A stretch of DNA of 48,541 bases from Planctomycetota bacterium (GTDB lineage: Bacteria > Planctomycetota > Planctomycetia > Pirellulales > Pirellulaceae), in the NCBI GenBank assembly GCA_029259935.1, contig JAJDEH010000002.1, positions 1-48,541 of the forward strand, written 5' to 3'. Numbering within the stretch: position 1 is the stretch's first letter; the number at the start of each line of letters is the position of its first letter. Below the pieces are notes generated by a model, which saw nothing but the letters and a program-made list of their open reading frames with translations, was not told the origin of the DNA and did no database searches. This document shows positions 27,501-35,431 of the stretch, in pieces. The position numbers and the translations under genes were made by a program.

Positions 27501-28908
27501 ATTTCTCATACATCCGAAGTCGATCAGCCGTGGTTTGACTTGCCAAGTCGTCTTGCACCCAGAGTCCAGCTAAAGCAAAAGAGACTTCGTTGCGGTAACG
27601 AAACGTCTCGGCGACGTAAACTCGTCCTTGTTCGTCGAAACAAATGCTCGCCGGATTCGCGACCATGGGCTCGCAAGCGAACAGATCGACTTGCAATCCG
27701 TGCGGGATTTGGAATTCGGCCATCGCTTCCTCGGCGGCCTGGCTTGCCAATCCCGCTTCTTGAAGCAAGGTCAATGCCCGGACTTCTCTCAAGAACTGGG
27801 CTGATGTTTCCGGCCATACCACCTGCCGGCCGTCTGGCGAAAACCACAGACCGACGACCGGATGATCAACGGAAAATGCTTGCGTCATCGCGCCGGTCGC
27901 CGTGTCCCATAATTGAACCTTGCCCGCCGGCGTGGCGGATGCCAGACGTCTGCCGTCCGGCGAAAAGGCAATGCCGGATACCGACGGTCCGTCGGCCTTC
28001 AGACTGCCTCGCAGCGTTTGCGTCTCCAGGTTCCACATTCGAATCGTGGCATTCCGCCCGATCGACACCAACGACACTCCATCCGGCGCGAAGAGCAATC
28101 CGCGAATTCGCTCCGCGCCTAGCGTCGAAATACGGCTCAGTTCTCTTCCGCTTTCCAGGTCCCAAATTCGAATCGTCTGGTCGACACTTGCCGAGGCCAG
28201 TTCGTTGCGTCCGACATGAAACGTGAGCGCGGTAACCGTGCCCTCGTGTCCGGAAAGGACGGCCAGTTGTTCGCCGGTGCCGACGTCCCACAGCCGTACC
28301 GTTTGATCTTCGCTTGCGGATGCCAGCACCCGGCCGTCGCGAGAAAAGGCGACCGCCGTTACGGCACCCGCATGACCGGTCAGCGACGCCCGCAGTTCAG
28401 ACATTCTCCACAATTTGATCGTGTTGTCCGCGCTGCCGGACGCCAGTAGTCCACTCGCGGGCGCGAAAGCGACCGCCAGAACGGGCCCTACGTGCCCATC
28501 CAAAACGGCGACCCTTTCGCTGTGACGAGTTATCAGTACGTCGTTGTTCTGGTATCCCCAGGCGGTGGTCTCGCCATCAGGTAAGAAAGCCACTGGGTAG
28601 GCGCTGCACGACAAATCGTTTTTCGACAGCGGTTGGACCGGCTTGGCTTGCGCGAATTGCTCGGCAAGTTCCGCCTGGGACTGTTCATCTGGTTTCACTT
28701 GCCCCGTGTAGATACGCAGGCCAATCACCGCGACGAGCAGCGCGACGATCAACACCAACGCGGCGTTTCTCGCGGTGTTGCCTCCTTTTTGTGTGTCGAG
28801 GGGGCATCCGCATTGGGGACACGTTCCGCGGAGGGTCTCGATTTCCGCCTGACAATCCGGACAGGAGTTTTCGTTTTTGTCTGGAGATGTCATGGAATCA
28901 TGTACCAC
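24556..28908 (-). CDS. Zinc ribbon-TM-WD40-PVC dehydrogenase-HEAT-cytochrome c fusion protein
   Basis: 1450 aa; the start could also be 28893 (MTSPDKNE). Order: a zinc ribbon CPDC...CPQC (Cys16, 19, 30, 33); one TM helix (~48-69, AALVLIVALLVAVIGLRIY); six WD40 repeats (~130-370: LASGSADNTIKLW, LASASEDQTVRLWD); the PVC dehydrogenase propeller (~385-850: FACEPMVANPASICFDEQGRVYVAETFRYR, GLAWGPDGKLYFSVGDRG); HEAT-like repeats (~880-1290); and a C-terminal heme domain with CRRCH (1330-1334) and SVMPED. The WD40 and heme parts must face the periplasm for heme attachment, with the zinc ribbon in the cytoplasm. The same ribbon-plus-TM header occurs in the next gene. The function is likely oxidation of a small molecule with electron transfer to heme. 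Confidence 0.9.
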   Translation of the reverse strand: MVHDSMTSPDKNENSCPDCQAEIETLRGTCPQCGCPLDTQKGGNTARNAALVLIVALLVAVIGLRIYTGQVKPDEQSQAELAEQFAQAKPVQPLSKNDLSCSAYPVAFLPDGETTAWGYQNNDVLITRHSERVAVLDGHVGPVLAVAFAPASGLLASGSADNTIKLWRMSELRASLTGHAGAVTAVAFSRDGRVLASASEDQTVRLWDVGTGEQLAVLSGHEGTVTALTFHVGRNELASASVDQTIRIWDLESGRELSRISTLGAERIRGLLFAPDGVSLVSIGRNATIRMWNLETQTLRGSLKADGPSVSGIAFSPDGRRLASATPAGKVQLWDTATGAMTQAFSVDHPVVGLWFSPDGRQVVWPETSAQFLREVRALTLLQEAGLASQAAEEAMAEFQIPHGLQVDLFACEPMVANPASICFDEQGRVYVAETFRYRNEVSFALAGLWVQDDLASQTTADRLRMYEKWQDESAGGMAAHTEHAERIRRLVDSDGDGRADSVTVFTDGYNDPLDGTGTGLLARGGKLYYTCIPKLWMLADTDDDGVADQRDALHDGFGVCASFPHGLHGLAWGPDGKLYFSVGDRGYHVETAEGRTLHNPGQGAIFRCNRDGSDLEEIAWGFRNPQELAFDQYGNLFTCDNNSAEGDACRLIYVVRDGDYGWHMAYETMSDQGAWSMDLLWETAEKTRAAWVVPPIQHLSKGPSGLVFYPGVGLPDRYQNHFFLCDFQDRKEASSILSFGIKPQGAGFETLDTHKFVSNILPTDVEFGHDGKMYIADWIQGSTGTGMGRIYTLADPARAKDPTIQQTVRLFREGFGDRGNDELAQLLHHPNQRVRLEAQFALAERGTDAVPILQKVAASNSNLLARVHAIWSLGMIGRTSQDALSHVAPLLGDRDDEIRAQAAKVLGEGNYVAAADRLQALLKDPQPRVRFFAAMAIGDLKHQPSIPALVELLRENDDQDPFLRHAGVSALHAIGDAEGLRAFTDDANRSVRLAVLLTLRRFGDPKIAVFLGDDDEDLVTEAARAIHDVPIVKAMPALAGLLEKKTSGTETLLRRAINASFRLGGGQHALALAQFAAADKNELALRIEAVQALADWAEPSPRDRVLGVHRPLPKRDTAALRDTLAPILMQLVEDSPGPLQYECMKLAGALKIPGVEASLLEWVTDDTRPAVSRCDALQVLASIAGPTRSQAIEAALASPDPIIRAEATRVLAQIDPDRAFGMLTKALNANSIVEQQQAFATLGKMEHSGVDPLLSDWLDRLTSGSVPPRLHVDLIEAAFQRRDPIILGKCSAYTSSLNRGGKDRFQLLTHGGDERRGRTLFDNRAKTQCRRCHVINGDGGSVGPDLSKCGDERTREYLVESLLFPNQTIAKGFEQVVVTTNSGKIISGIRQSEDENKLVLRTANGEDVTVAISDIDERRVGKSVMPEDLQERLSLLEIRDLVEFLANLK

Positions 28909-28986
28909 TGGTTCAAACTATCGATTCCCAAGGACGCATGCTTCGGGATCCTCGGGGGCAGTAGTTCGCCGCGCGGAAAACGCAAC

Positions 28987-30390
28987 TCACGAACTACCGC
29001 CGATGCAATATAGAAAATGTTCCGTCCGCAAGTACAAACGCCCACCGCAGATGACGGGGCTCGCGAACCCGCCATCACCAAGGTCGTTCTCGGCGACCAG
29101 TTCGAAGTCGTCCCCTGCCTTGAACACAAACATCTTTCCACTTTCATTAGGCAGATAAACGAAATCACCGGCGAGTACGGGCGATGCGCTGAACTTGCCT
29201 CCTAGCCGCTCTTTCCATAGCTTCTCGCCGTTTTCGCGGGACAGGCACGTTACGAAACCGTTGTCCTGTACGACCACGAGCCGGTTATTGACGACAAGCG
29301 GCGAAGGCACATTGGCCTTGGCATTGCTGGTCCAGACGACGTGTGTTTCGGAAACGTCGCCTGATCCATCGGCGCGAATGCACATAGTGCCGGCGAACAT
29401 CGGCTGCGCGCCGGCGGTGGCGAATACGAAATCTTGCGCCGACGCGATTGTGCCAATCGTGCTGTCGGCCGGTCCACGGCAGGACCACAATTCGATGCCG
29501 TTTTTCGGATCGTAACTGGTCACCGAGTTTTGCCCACTCAGAACGAGTTGGGTTCGACCCGCAAGGGACGCGAGAATCGGCGTTCCGTAACTGCCGCCCT
29601 GTCCGCGTGGAACCTGCCAGACAATATCGCCGCTCGCGCCGTCGAGCGCCGTGAGGAAACTAGGACCAAGATTGTCGCCAGCCACGATCACGAGCGAATT
29701 GTAAATCGCGGGAGACGAGGCATATCCATGTTCAGAATCGAACGCCATGACAAGCTTTTGCCAAAGGATGTCGCCATCCAGTCCGGTCGCCGTCAGCCAG
29801 AGCCCGCCGCGTGTCACGAACGGCACATACACACGCTCGCCGTCACAGGCCGCCGATGACGACGCATGCGAATTCTTAATGTTCTTGTGCGTGAATCCAC
29901 CGCGATGGATTTCCGTATTCCAAAGCAAATTGCCGGATGCTCTGTCGAAACAAAGCAGCGATTGCGTCTGGGCTTGATCATCCGCCGTGGGAAGAAAGAC
30001 TCGATCGCCGCTAATAATCGGCGAACCATGCCCAAATCCGGCGACTTCGGCTCGCCATACAACGTTGTTGGTTTCATCCTTCTCGTAGATCCATGTCGAT
30101 GGCGGCGGCGTGCCAACCGCGATGTTGTCGCGATTCGGACCTCGCCACCAAGGCCAATCGGCATCCGCGACCCCAATTGTCAGGCCATCCGGACCGGGCT
30201 GCAGGATCCGCCAACCCTGGCTCGCCATGAACACTAGAGCCAGCAGGCAGGCCACCGACGCGACCAACAATTGCATGCGATTGCTCGTTGGACGAGTCAG
30301 CCGTTGCTCGCACTGAGGACATTGGACGGCACGTTTTGAAACGGGCTTATCGCAGTGGGGGCATGGATAGAGAAGTGGATTCGTTTCCAT
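28987..30390 (-). CDS. Zinc ribbon-TM-PQQ-like beta-propeller protein
   Basis: 467 aa. A short zinc ribbon CPHC...CPQC (Cys10, 13, 24, 27) precedes a TM helix (~40-60). The remainder is a PQQ-repeat propeller: WWRGPNRDNIAVGTPPP, LLCFDRASGNLLW, YASSPAIYNSLVIVAGDNLG, NNRLVVVQDNGFVTCLSRENGEKLWKERLGG. The family includes quinoprotein-like proteins; the absence of the usual catalytic Asp/Cys-Cys features suggests structure or binding rather than dehydrogenation. It is upstream of the WD40/dehydrogenase fusion on the same strand (a 78-bp gap), so the two probably act together. Confidence 0.88.
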   Translation of the reverse strand: METNPLLYPCPHCDKPVSKRAVQCPQCEQRLTRPTSNRMQLLVASVACLLALVFMASQGWRILQPGPDGLTIGVADADWPWWRGPNRDNIAVGTPPPSTWIYEKDETNNVVWRAEVAGFGHGSPIISGDRVFLPTADDQAQTQSLLCFDRASGNLLWNTEIHRGGFTHKNIKNSHASSSAACDGERVYVPFVTRGGLWLTATGLDGDILWQKLVMAFDSEHGYASSPAIYNSLVIVAGDNLGPSFLTALDGASGDIVWQVPRGQGGSYGTPILASLAGRTQLVLSGQNSVTSYDPKNGIELWSCRGPADSTIGTIASAQDFVFATAGAQPMFAGTMCIRADGSGDVSETHVVWTSNAKANVPSPLVVNNRLVVVQDNGFVTCLSRENGEKLWKERLGGKFSASPVLAGDFVYLPNESGKMFVFKAGDDFELVAENDLGDGGFASPVICGGRLYLRTEHFLYCIGGSS

Positions 30391-30523
30391 GCCTTTAAAA
30401 TAGAGAGTTGGGCGGCGGAGGAAAACAGGAGAGGTAGGAATGACTCCGGCGAATTCAGCATCGCTCGTAAATGCTGGTCATCTGAGTTCATTTCTGGGCG
30501 GCATCAAGGATCAAAAATCTCAA

Positions 30524-31708
30524 TTACACTTTTTTGGTGTTTCGTCTGCCGCGGACCGCAACAAAGAGTAGGGCAAACGCGACGGTAACCAGCAGAAAAC
30601 CGGACAGAACGATTTGCGGCCAGTACTCAATCGCAAACCGCGGGCTTGCGAGAAGACCAGAATTCCGCCCTTTTGATGAAACATCGGAAACCTTGATCAG
30701 GGGGGCCGCGTAGTACTTCTTTGAAAATTCTTCATCAACGTTGGCCCCAGTCTCGATCCACTGACTTTCATCGATACGAACCGCGGCGTACCAGGTTTCG
30801 GCTTCCTTGAGTTCGTCGCGAAAGGTCGCTTCAAGTTGCGGAAGCATCAACTCGGTCGTCGATCCTTTCTTGACCGTTTGCATCGACAGCGCGGCTTCGG
30901 CCAAGAGGCGATACTCTTGCCGTGCCGTGCCGTCGTCTACTTCGTAGGATGCTTTTAGATAGGCCCGTGCGGCCAGACGCTTGGCGTCGCTGTTTGGATT
31001 CGCCAAAAGCAGATCTCCTAATGCTTCGAGCAGCACGGGCGAGTCATGGTGTCCGAACCGCATCATGCCCAAGACTCCGCGTACGGCCTTGCCCAGTTCT
31101 CTTACCTCGTTCGACGGGTCGGTGTTGCGTTGTTTGGTCACGAACCCGCCAAACCCTACTTGCTCGCCGTAACCCCGCGCATCGGTGGACATGGGCAAAG
31201 GCAGTTTTTCTTGCACACGCTTGCTCAGCACGTACTCGACCAGCAGTTGCTGGTAAACTTCACGGCCGAAATGCGCGTTCGGGTTGATCTCAATCGCCTG
31301 CTTGATGTGTTCCAAGCCCTTCTCGAGTTGCCCGTCGTGAATGTAGAAGGTGCCCAGGTTGGCTTCCGTTTCGTACAGGCCGGGTTGTATGCCGTCCTTT
31401 TGCAGAATCGTTTCGATGGCTTTGGAGTGTTCGCCGACCTTGTCATGGGCGACGGCCAGATCGTCATACAGGGCCAGATTATCCGGTTCTTCTTTCAGCC
31501 GGCGCAGGCGGTCTTCAATCCGCCAGCGATAGAACTCGTCGCTGTGCCGCAGGAACTTTCCCGTGACCAACTCCAACGCGCTGGGAAATTTCCGTCGCTC
31601 CATTTCTAGCGTGTCGCTGTCCCACATGCAGGCTTGGGCCGTGACAAGGAAAGATACGAAGGCGATTGGAATGAGGGCTCTAATTAAACGCGCCTTCATC
31701 CGGGCCAC
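30524..31708 (-). CDS. Secreted TPR protein with C-terminal TM
   Basis: 394 aa (an ATG at 31699 is also possible). A signal-like N-terminus (LIRALIPIAFVSFLVTAQA) is followed by TPR-type helical repeats between residues ~65 and 165 (ALYDDLAVAHDKVGEHSKAIETI, TFYIHDGQLEKGLEHIKQAIEINP). A middle region has no clear domain, and a C-terminal TM helix (VLSGFLLVTVAFALLFVAV) ends in a basic tail, which suggests the chain is periplasmic and anchored at both ends. It lies upstream of the PQQ protein by 134 bp on the same strand. A scaffold role is plausible; no enzyme motif was found. Confidence 0.78.
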   Translation of the reverse strand: MARMKARLIRALIPIAFVSFLVTAQACMWDSDTLEMERRKFPSALELVTGKFLRHSDEFYRWRIEDRLRRLKEEPDNLALYDDLAVAHDKVGEHSKAIETILQKDGIQPGLYETEANLGTFYIHDGQLEKGLEHIKQAIEINPNAHFGREVYQQLLVEYVLSKRVQEKLPLPMSTDARGYGEQVGFGGFVTKQRNTDPSNEVRELGKAVRGVLGMMRFGHHDSPVLLEALGDLLLANPNSDAKRLAARAYLKASYEVDDGTARQEYRLLAEAALSMQTVKKGSTTELMLPQLEATFRDELKEAETWYAAVRIDESQWIETGANVDEEFSKKYYAAPLIKVSDVSSKGRNSGLLASPRFAIEYWPQIVLSGFLLVTVAFALLFVAVRGRRNTKKV

Positions 31709-31827
31709 CTTTCATTTTGTACAGGGAGCAAGCAGACAGAATGAGGAATTCATTCCCAACCGACCGCAAATCTACCATTGATAGGCCGGGGTCGAAACAG
31801 GAAAAATCAAAAGTCGCGTTCGGTCGG

Positions 31828-32226
31828 CTAGTTGCGAACGGAACCCGGCCGCGCGTTTCGACGAGGTTGTGGGGCATGTTGAACGCGCGGCGCATGGGAA
31901 CACACGGGCGGACTACACTTCAAATGCTGGCTGGGCGGGCAGCCGATCTTGGGCAGCGGTTTGCGGCAGTAGTCGGGGCAGCAGAAGTGCTTCACTCCGC
32001 GCGCCTTCGGTTCGCACTTTTTGCAATAGTCGGGGCACACCCAACACTTAGGGCCGCGAGTACACGGAAGCGGCTTGGGATGATAGTCGTCGTAGCAGGA
32101 TTTTCGAACGCAATTGGGTTTGCAGGGATCGCAGCCGCCGACAAGTTTTACGAACAGGTCCGCGGCGTGCGCCGAGTTGGTCAGGGTAAGACCTAGCAAA
32201 GCAACCCACAACAACGTTCGTTTCAT
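31828..32226 (-). CDS. Cys-rich secreted protein
   Basis: 132 aa from the ATG at 32226, which gives a good signal peptide (MKRTLLWVALLGLTLTNSAHA, cleavage near AHA-AD). The mature part has about 18 Cys in short motifs (CDPCKPNC, CWVCPDYCKKC, FCCPDYCRKPLP, with CPDYC twice), then a basic Pro/Arg tail. Related Cys-rich proteins occur in planctomycetes, and a role in metal binding or disulphide-linked cell wall structure is possible. It is the third gene of the porin/efflux operon, 47 bp after the outer-membrane factor, which may point to metal export; this is inference. Confidence 0.72.
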   Translation of the reverse strand: MKRTLLWVALLGLTLTNSAHAADLFVKLVGGCDPCKPNCVRKSCYDDYHPKPLPCTRGPKCWVCPDYCKKCEPKARGVKHFCCPDYCRKPLPKIGCPPSQHLKCSPPVCSHAPRVQHAPQPRRNARPGSVRN

Positions 32227-32273
32227 GCTCGACACTTTCTTGGTGCGTTTTTCTAAAGACCGCAATCCGCCGC

Positions 32274-33884
32274 CTAACCCTCTTCGCCCAGCGGCAACGG
32301 TACTACTTCCGCTTCGTCCGCGGGGGCAATGTTGATTTCAGTGCCGTAGCCATAGCGAATTTCCCAACCGCCGCCGAGCGCTTTGTAGAGCGAGATCAAG
32401 GCCAGCGGGACGTCGCCTTGAGCCGTGGCTAGGCTATCCTGTTCCTGAACCAAGAGTAACTGCGTGTTGAAGACGCGGTTGAAGTCAATCAGGTCGCCAC
32501 GGTACTGCGACATCGCCAGTTCAACGGATTTCTCAGCCGCTTCGACGGCCGCTTGTGATTCGAGCAATGCTTCTTGTGCCCGCAGAAAACTGTTGATGGC
32601 ATTTTCGGCTTCCGCGTTGGCGGTCAGGACAGTCTGCTGGAAGTTGACCGCCGACTGCTGGAACCGAGCGTCCTGGATGCGGACGTTGTTCAGGATGCGG
32701 CCGTAGTTGAGGATTGGCCAACTGAATTTGGGTGTGATGAATCCAGTGAATCCAGTTTGAGTAAACAAGTTGTCAAAATCGTCCGCTGCATGGCCCACTG
32801 AGCCACAGATGGTGACACTGGGGAACCAATCCGCGGCCGCGACGCCGATTTGGGCGCTTTGCGCGGCGGCTTCGCGCTCGGCGGCGCGAACGTCAGGCCG
32901 GCGACGCAATAGGTTGGCGGGCACTCCCACGGCGACCGTTGGCGGCGACGAAGGAATGGGAAGGTCGCCAAGTTCTGAAGAGAGGTCGGTGGGCGGGATG
33001 CCTAACAGTACGCACAAATTGTTATTGGCCAACCGCAGTTGATTTTCAAAAGTGGGTATCAACCGCTTGGTGCTTCGCAGGTTGGACTGGGCCTGCGTGA
33101 CATCCAATTCCGACGTGTCTCCGGCGTCGAATTTGGCCTGAGCGATCGCCAACGCGCCCTCTTGGATCTTCACATTTTTACGCAGGAAATCCAATCGCGT
33201 TTGGATCGTTCGATATTCGATGTAGGTCGAAGCGGTTTCGGCGAGCAGACACAAGAGGATGTCGTCGTAGTCCTCGACGGATGAATCCAGATTGGCATCC
33301 GCGGACTCGATGTTGCGGCGGAACTTACCCCACACATCGATTTCCCAAGACAGGTCGCCGCCCGATTGCCAAGTCGACGAAGCGCGGGGAGATCCGGGCA
33401 GGTTTCCAGGAAATGTCTCTTTGCTTAACGTTTCGCGTGTGTAGCTGCCAAACATCTCTTGAAGCTGTGGAAAGAACGAACCGACGGCGATGCCGCGCTG
33501 GGCACGAGCTTCTAGAACCCGCAGGCCCGCTTCTCGGAGCGGCAGGTTTTGCTCGTACGCAATATTCACCAGCTCGGTCATCGCCGGGTCGTCGAACACG
33601 GTCCACCAGTCAGGGCTGTCCGGCAAATCGGTGTGCACTCTTTCGTCGTACGAATCAATCCAGTCGCCAGACACAGGCGCGGCGGGCTTACGGTAATTGG
33701 GACCGACCTTGAAGCCACTTCGAAGGTAATGGGACATGTTCCCGGTATACGCGCATCCCGATGAGACCATCGTTGCCGTCGCGATGTACACCATCAGCAA
33801 GACGTACGCCCCGCGACCCCGGGGGCATGGTCGCGTGACCACTCTGTTGGCGGATTCGCTCGACAAGGATGTAATATGCGACAT
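32274..33884 (-). CDS. RND/HlyD-type outer membrane efflux protein (NodT/TolC-like)
   Basis: 536 aa from the ATG at 33884; the frame opens at 34097 but that overlaps the porin gene. The N-terminus has a hydrophobic segment ending in SSGCAYTG (Cys44), a possible lipid site. The OEP repeats are clear: VGPNYRKPAAP, SGDWIDSYDE, PDWWTVFDDPAMTELVNIAYEQNLPLREAGLRVLEARAQ, the linker EIDVWGKFRRNIESADANLDSS, and the second copy SWPILNYGRILNNVRIQDARFQQSAVNFQQ. Trimers form the outer-membrane channel with a periplasmic tunnel. No inner pump follows in this operon; the divergent DUF3302/HlyD genes at 36.5 kb are the nearest possible partner. Confidence 0.93.
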   Translation of the reverse strand: MSHITSLSSESANRVVTRPCPRGRGAYVLLMVYIATATMVSSGCAYTGNMSHYLRSGFKVGPNYRKPAAPVSGDWIDSYDERVHTDLPDSPDWWTVFDDPAMTELVNIAYEQNLPLREAGLRVLEARAQRGIAVGSFFPQLQEMFGSYTRETLSKETFPGNLPGSPRASSTWQSGGDLSWEIDVWGKFRRNIESADANLDSSVEDYDDILLCLLAETASTYIEYRTIQTRLDFLRKNVKIQEGALAIAQAKFDAGDTSELDVTQAQSNLRSTKRLIPTFENQLRLANNNLCVLLGIPPTDLSSELGDLPIPSSPPTVAVGVPANLLRRRPDVRAAEREAAAQSAQIGVAAADWFPSVTICGSVGHAADDFDNLFTQTGFTGFITPKFSWPILNYGRILNNVRIQDARFQQSAVNFQQTVLTANAEAENAINSFLRAQEALLESQAAVEAAEKSVELAMSQYRGDLIDFNRVFNTQLLLVQEQDSLATAQGDVPLALISLYKALGGGWEIRYGYGTEINIAPADEAEVVPLPLGEEG

Positions 33885-33997
33885 GGGGCGGGAATCTCCG
33901 TATTCCGCGTGTGTCTTCAGTCTGGGAGTCAACCGCGTGTCGGCGGTTTGTTTTGGCAGCCCTCCATTGGCAGCCATCACGGCCCAGCGGCTATGGC

Positions 33998-35431
33998 TTA
34001 CAAGTCGATGTTGGTCCTCAGTCCAAAGACGACCGCGGTACCATCCTGTTCCCGCGCGTTGTCGATAATTTGCAAGTCCGCCGTCACGTGACACCACGGC
34101 CTCACAGCAACGTTGTAATAGAGTTCGACTCCTTGAAGCTCTTCCAAATCGACCACCACGCTCGTCAGCCGTCGGAAATCGTCGCTGAGTCCGTTGTAGA
34201 AATAGGCGACCCCCATGCGGTCCTGCTCGCGTCGCGGAATCAGGCCGGTGCCCTGCAGCGAGGCCATGCCGGCCCAGCGTGCCGGACTGGGATTTCCATC
34301 ACTGATTGTCCAGCCCGAGAAGAGCCGGATGTTCCGTTTGTCATTGCAACGGTCGGCCCAAATGATCTGGTCGAAGTAGTAGGCGAAAGCCCAGGCACCC
34401 GTCTCCTGTCCAAGAGTCAGGCCTTGACCGGGGATGACGGTGAGGCTTGTTGGATCCACCGAAGTGTATTTTCGGCTGCTCCAGCCACCTGCAAACAAGT
34501 GCGATCCAGGCTTGCCGTTCCAGTCCGTAAAGAACCTCCATAAGCCGAGGACCGCGGCACCCTGGTCAAACAAATCGTGAAAGCCGGTGCTGGTCGTCGA
34601 GTTGTTCGTGTCAAATACCAGTACGCCGCCCTGGATCTGTTCGCCCTCCAAGACGAGGGCTCCGGCACCCATTACGGACAGATTCACAAACCGAAGCCAG
34701 GGTAGTCCAACCGACAGGGCATTCAAATTCATGAAACCCTCGACGCCCCGTCCAACATGCGGATAGAGCATCGTCCACAGATCCACGACGTTGATCTTGC
34801 CGGCGGCCAGGGCGATTCTTTCGTTGAGCGCTTGCATGAACAACAGCCCGGTTATGGCGGTGTCGTTCTGCCCCGGCAGAGGAAAAAGCATGTTGGAGTT
34901 GGGAAAGGCGAACGGTCCCGCATTGCCGTCAATGCCTTCACCGTATCGGGTCTCGGCGTGAACGATGGATTTAAAGCCCTCGTTCAGTCCCAACTTGCCA
35001 CCGAGAAACGTGAACATATAGTCCAGCTTTCCGCCGTACTGCATTTCCCGGTCTTGACCACCACTAGTCACGCCCTGATAGAACTGCGTGAACTGCAAGT
35101 CGGCGACAATTCCGTGTTCGGCGAGCGTCGTTCGAAGTCCGCCCCAGTCGCCGAGGAAGTGCTCTCTGTTCCTCCACTGACAGGCGGCGCATTGACAGCC
35201 GGGCGTTTCACCTTGGCCGTCACATCCCGCCCCGTCGCAACCGGCGGAATCGCACGGCCCGGGAGCGGGACCTTCATCGAGAAAACTGGAGGCAGAGATG
35301 GGCACCATCAAGCCCTGTTCGACCCCCGAAAGCTGGATGTCCAAAGGGGGCCGGGCCTGCATGACTTGGGCCTCCAGGCTGGCTGGCGAGACCGCCGCGA
35401 TCACCGACAGAAAAAGCAGGGCACGACTCAT
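33998..35431 (-). CDS. OprB-like carbohydrate porin
   Basis: 477 aa. The start at 35431 has AAGGAG 8 nt upstream and gives a signal peptide (ALLFLSVIAAVSPASLEA). A Cys/Gly-rich linker (CDSAGCDGAGCDGQGE) precedes the porin barrel. Family features: WGGLRTTLAEHGIVADLQFTQFYQGVTSGG, GKLDYMFTFLGGKLGLNEGF, and the ending YYNVAVRPWCHVTADLQIIDNAREQDG...FGLRTNIDL. OprB porins let sugars or other small molecules through the outer membrane. It is the first gene of an operon with the efflux protein (113 bp gap) and the Cys-rich protein. Confidence 0.9.
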   Translation of the reverse strand: MSRALLFLSVIAAVSPASLEAQVMQARPPLDIQLSGVEQGLMVPISASSFLDEGPAPGPCDSAGCDGAGCDGQGETPGCQCAACQWRNREHFLGDWGGLRTTLAEHGIVADLQFTQFYQGVTSGGQDREMQYGGKLDYMFTFLGGKLGLNEGFKSIVHAETRYGEGIDGNAGPFAFPNSNMLFPLPGQNDTAITGLLFMQALNERIALAAGKINVVDLWTMLYPHVGRGVEGFMNLNALSVGLPWLRFVNLSVMGAGALVLEGEQIQGGVLVFDTNNSTTSTGFHDLFDQGAAVLGLWRFFTDWNGKPGSHLFAGGWSSRKYTSVDPTSLTVIPGQGLTLGQETGAWAFAYYFDQIIWADRCNDKRNIRLFSGWTISDGNPSPARWAGMASLQGTGLIPRREQDRMGVAYFYNGLSDDFRRLTSVVVDLEELQGVELYYNVAVRPWCHVTADLQIIDNAREQDGTAVVFGLRTNIDL

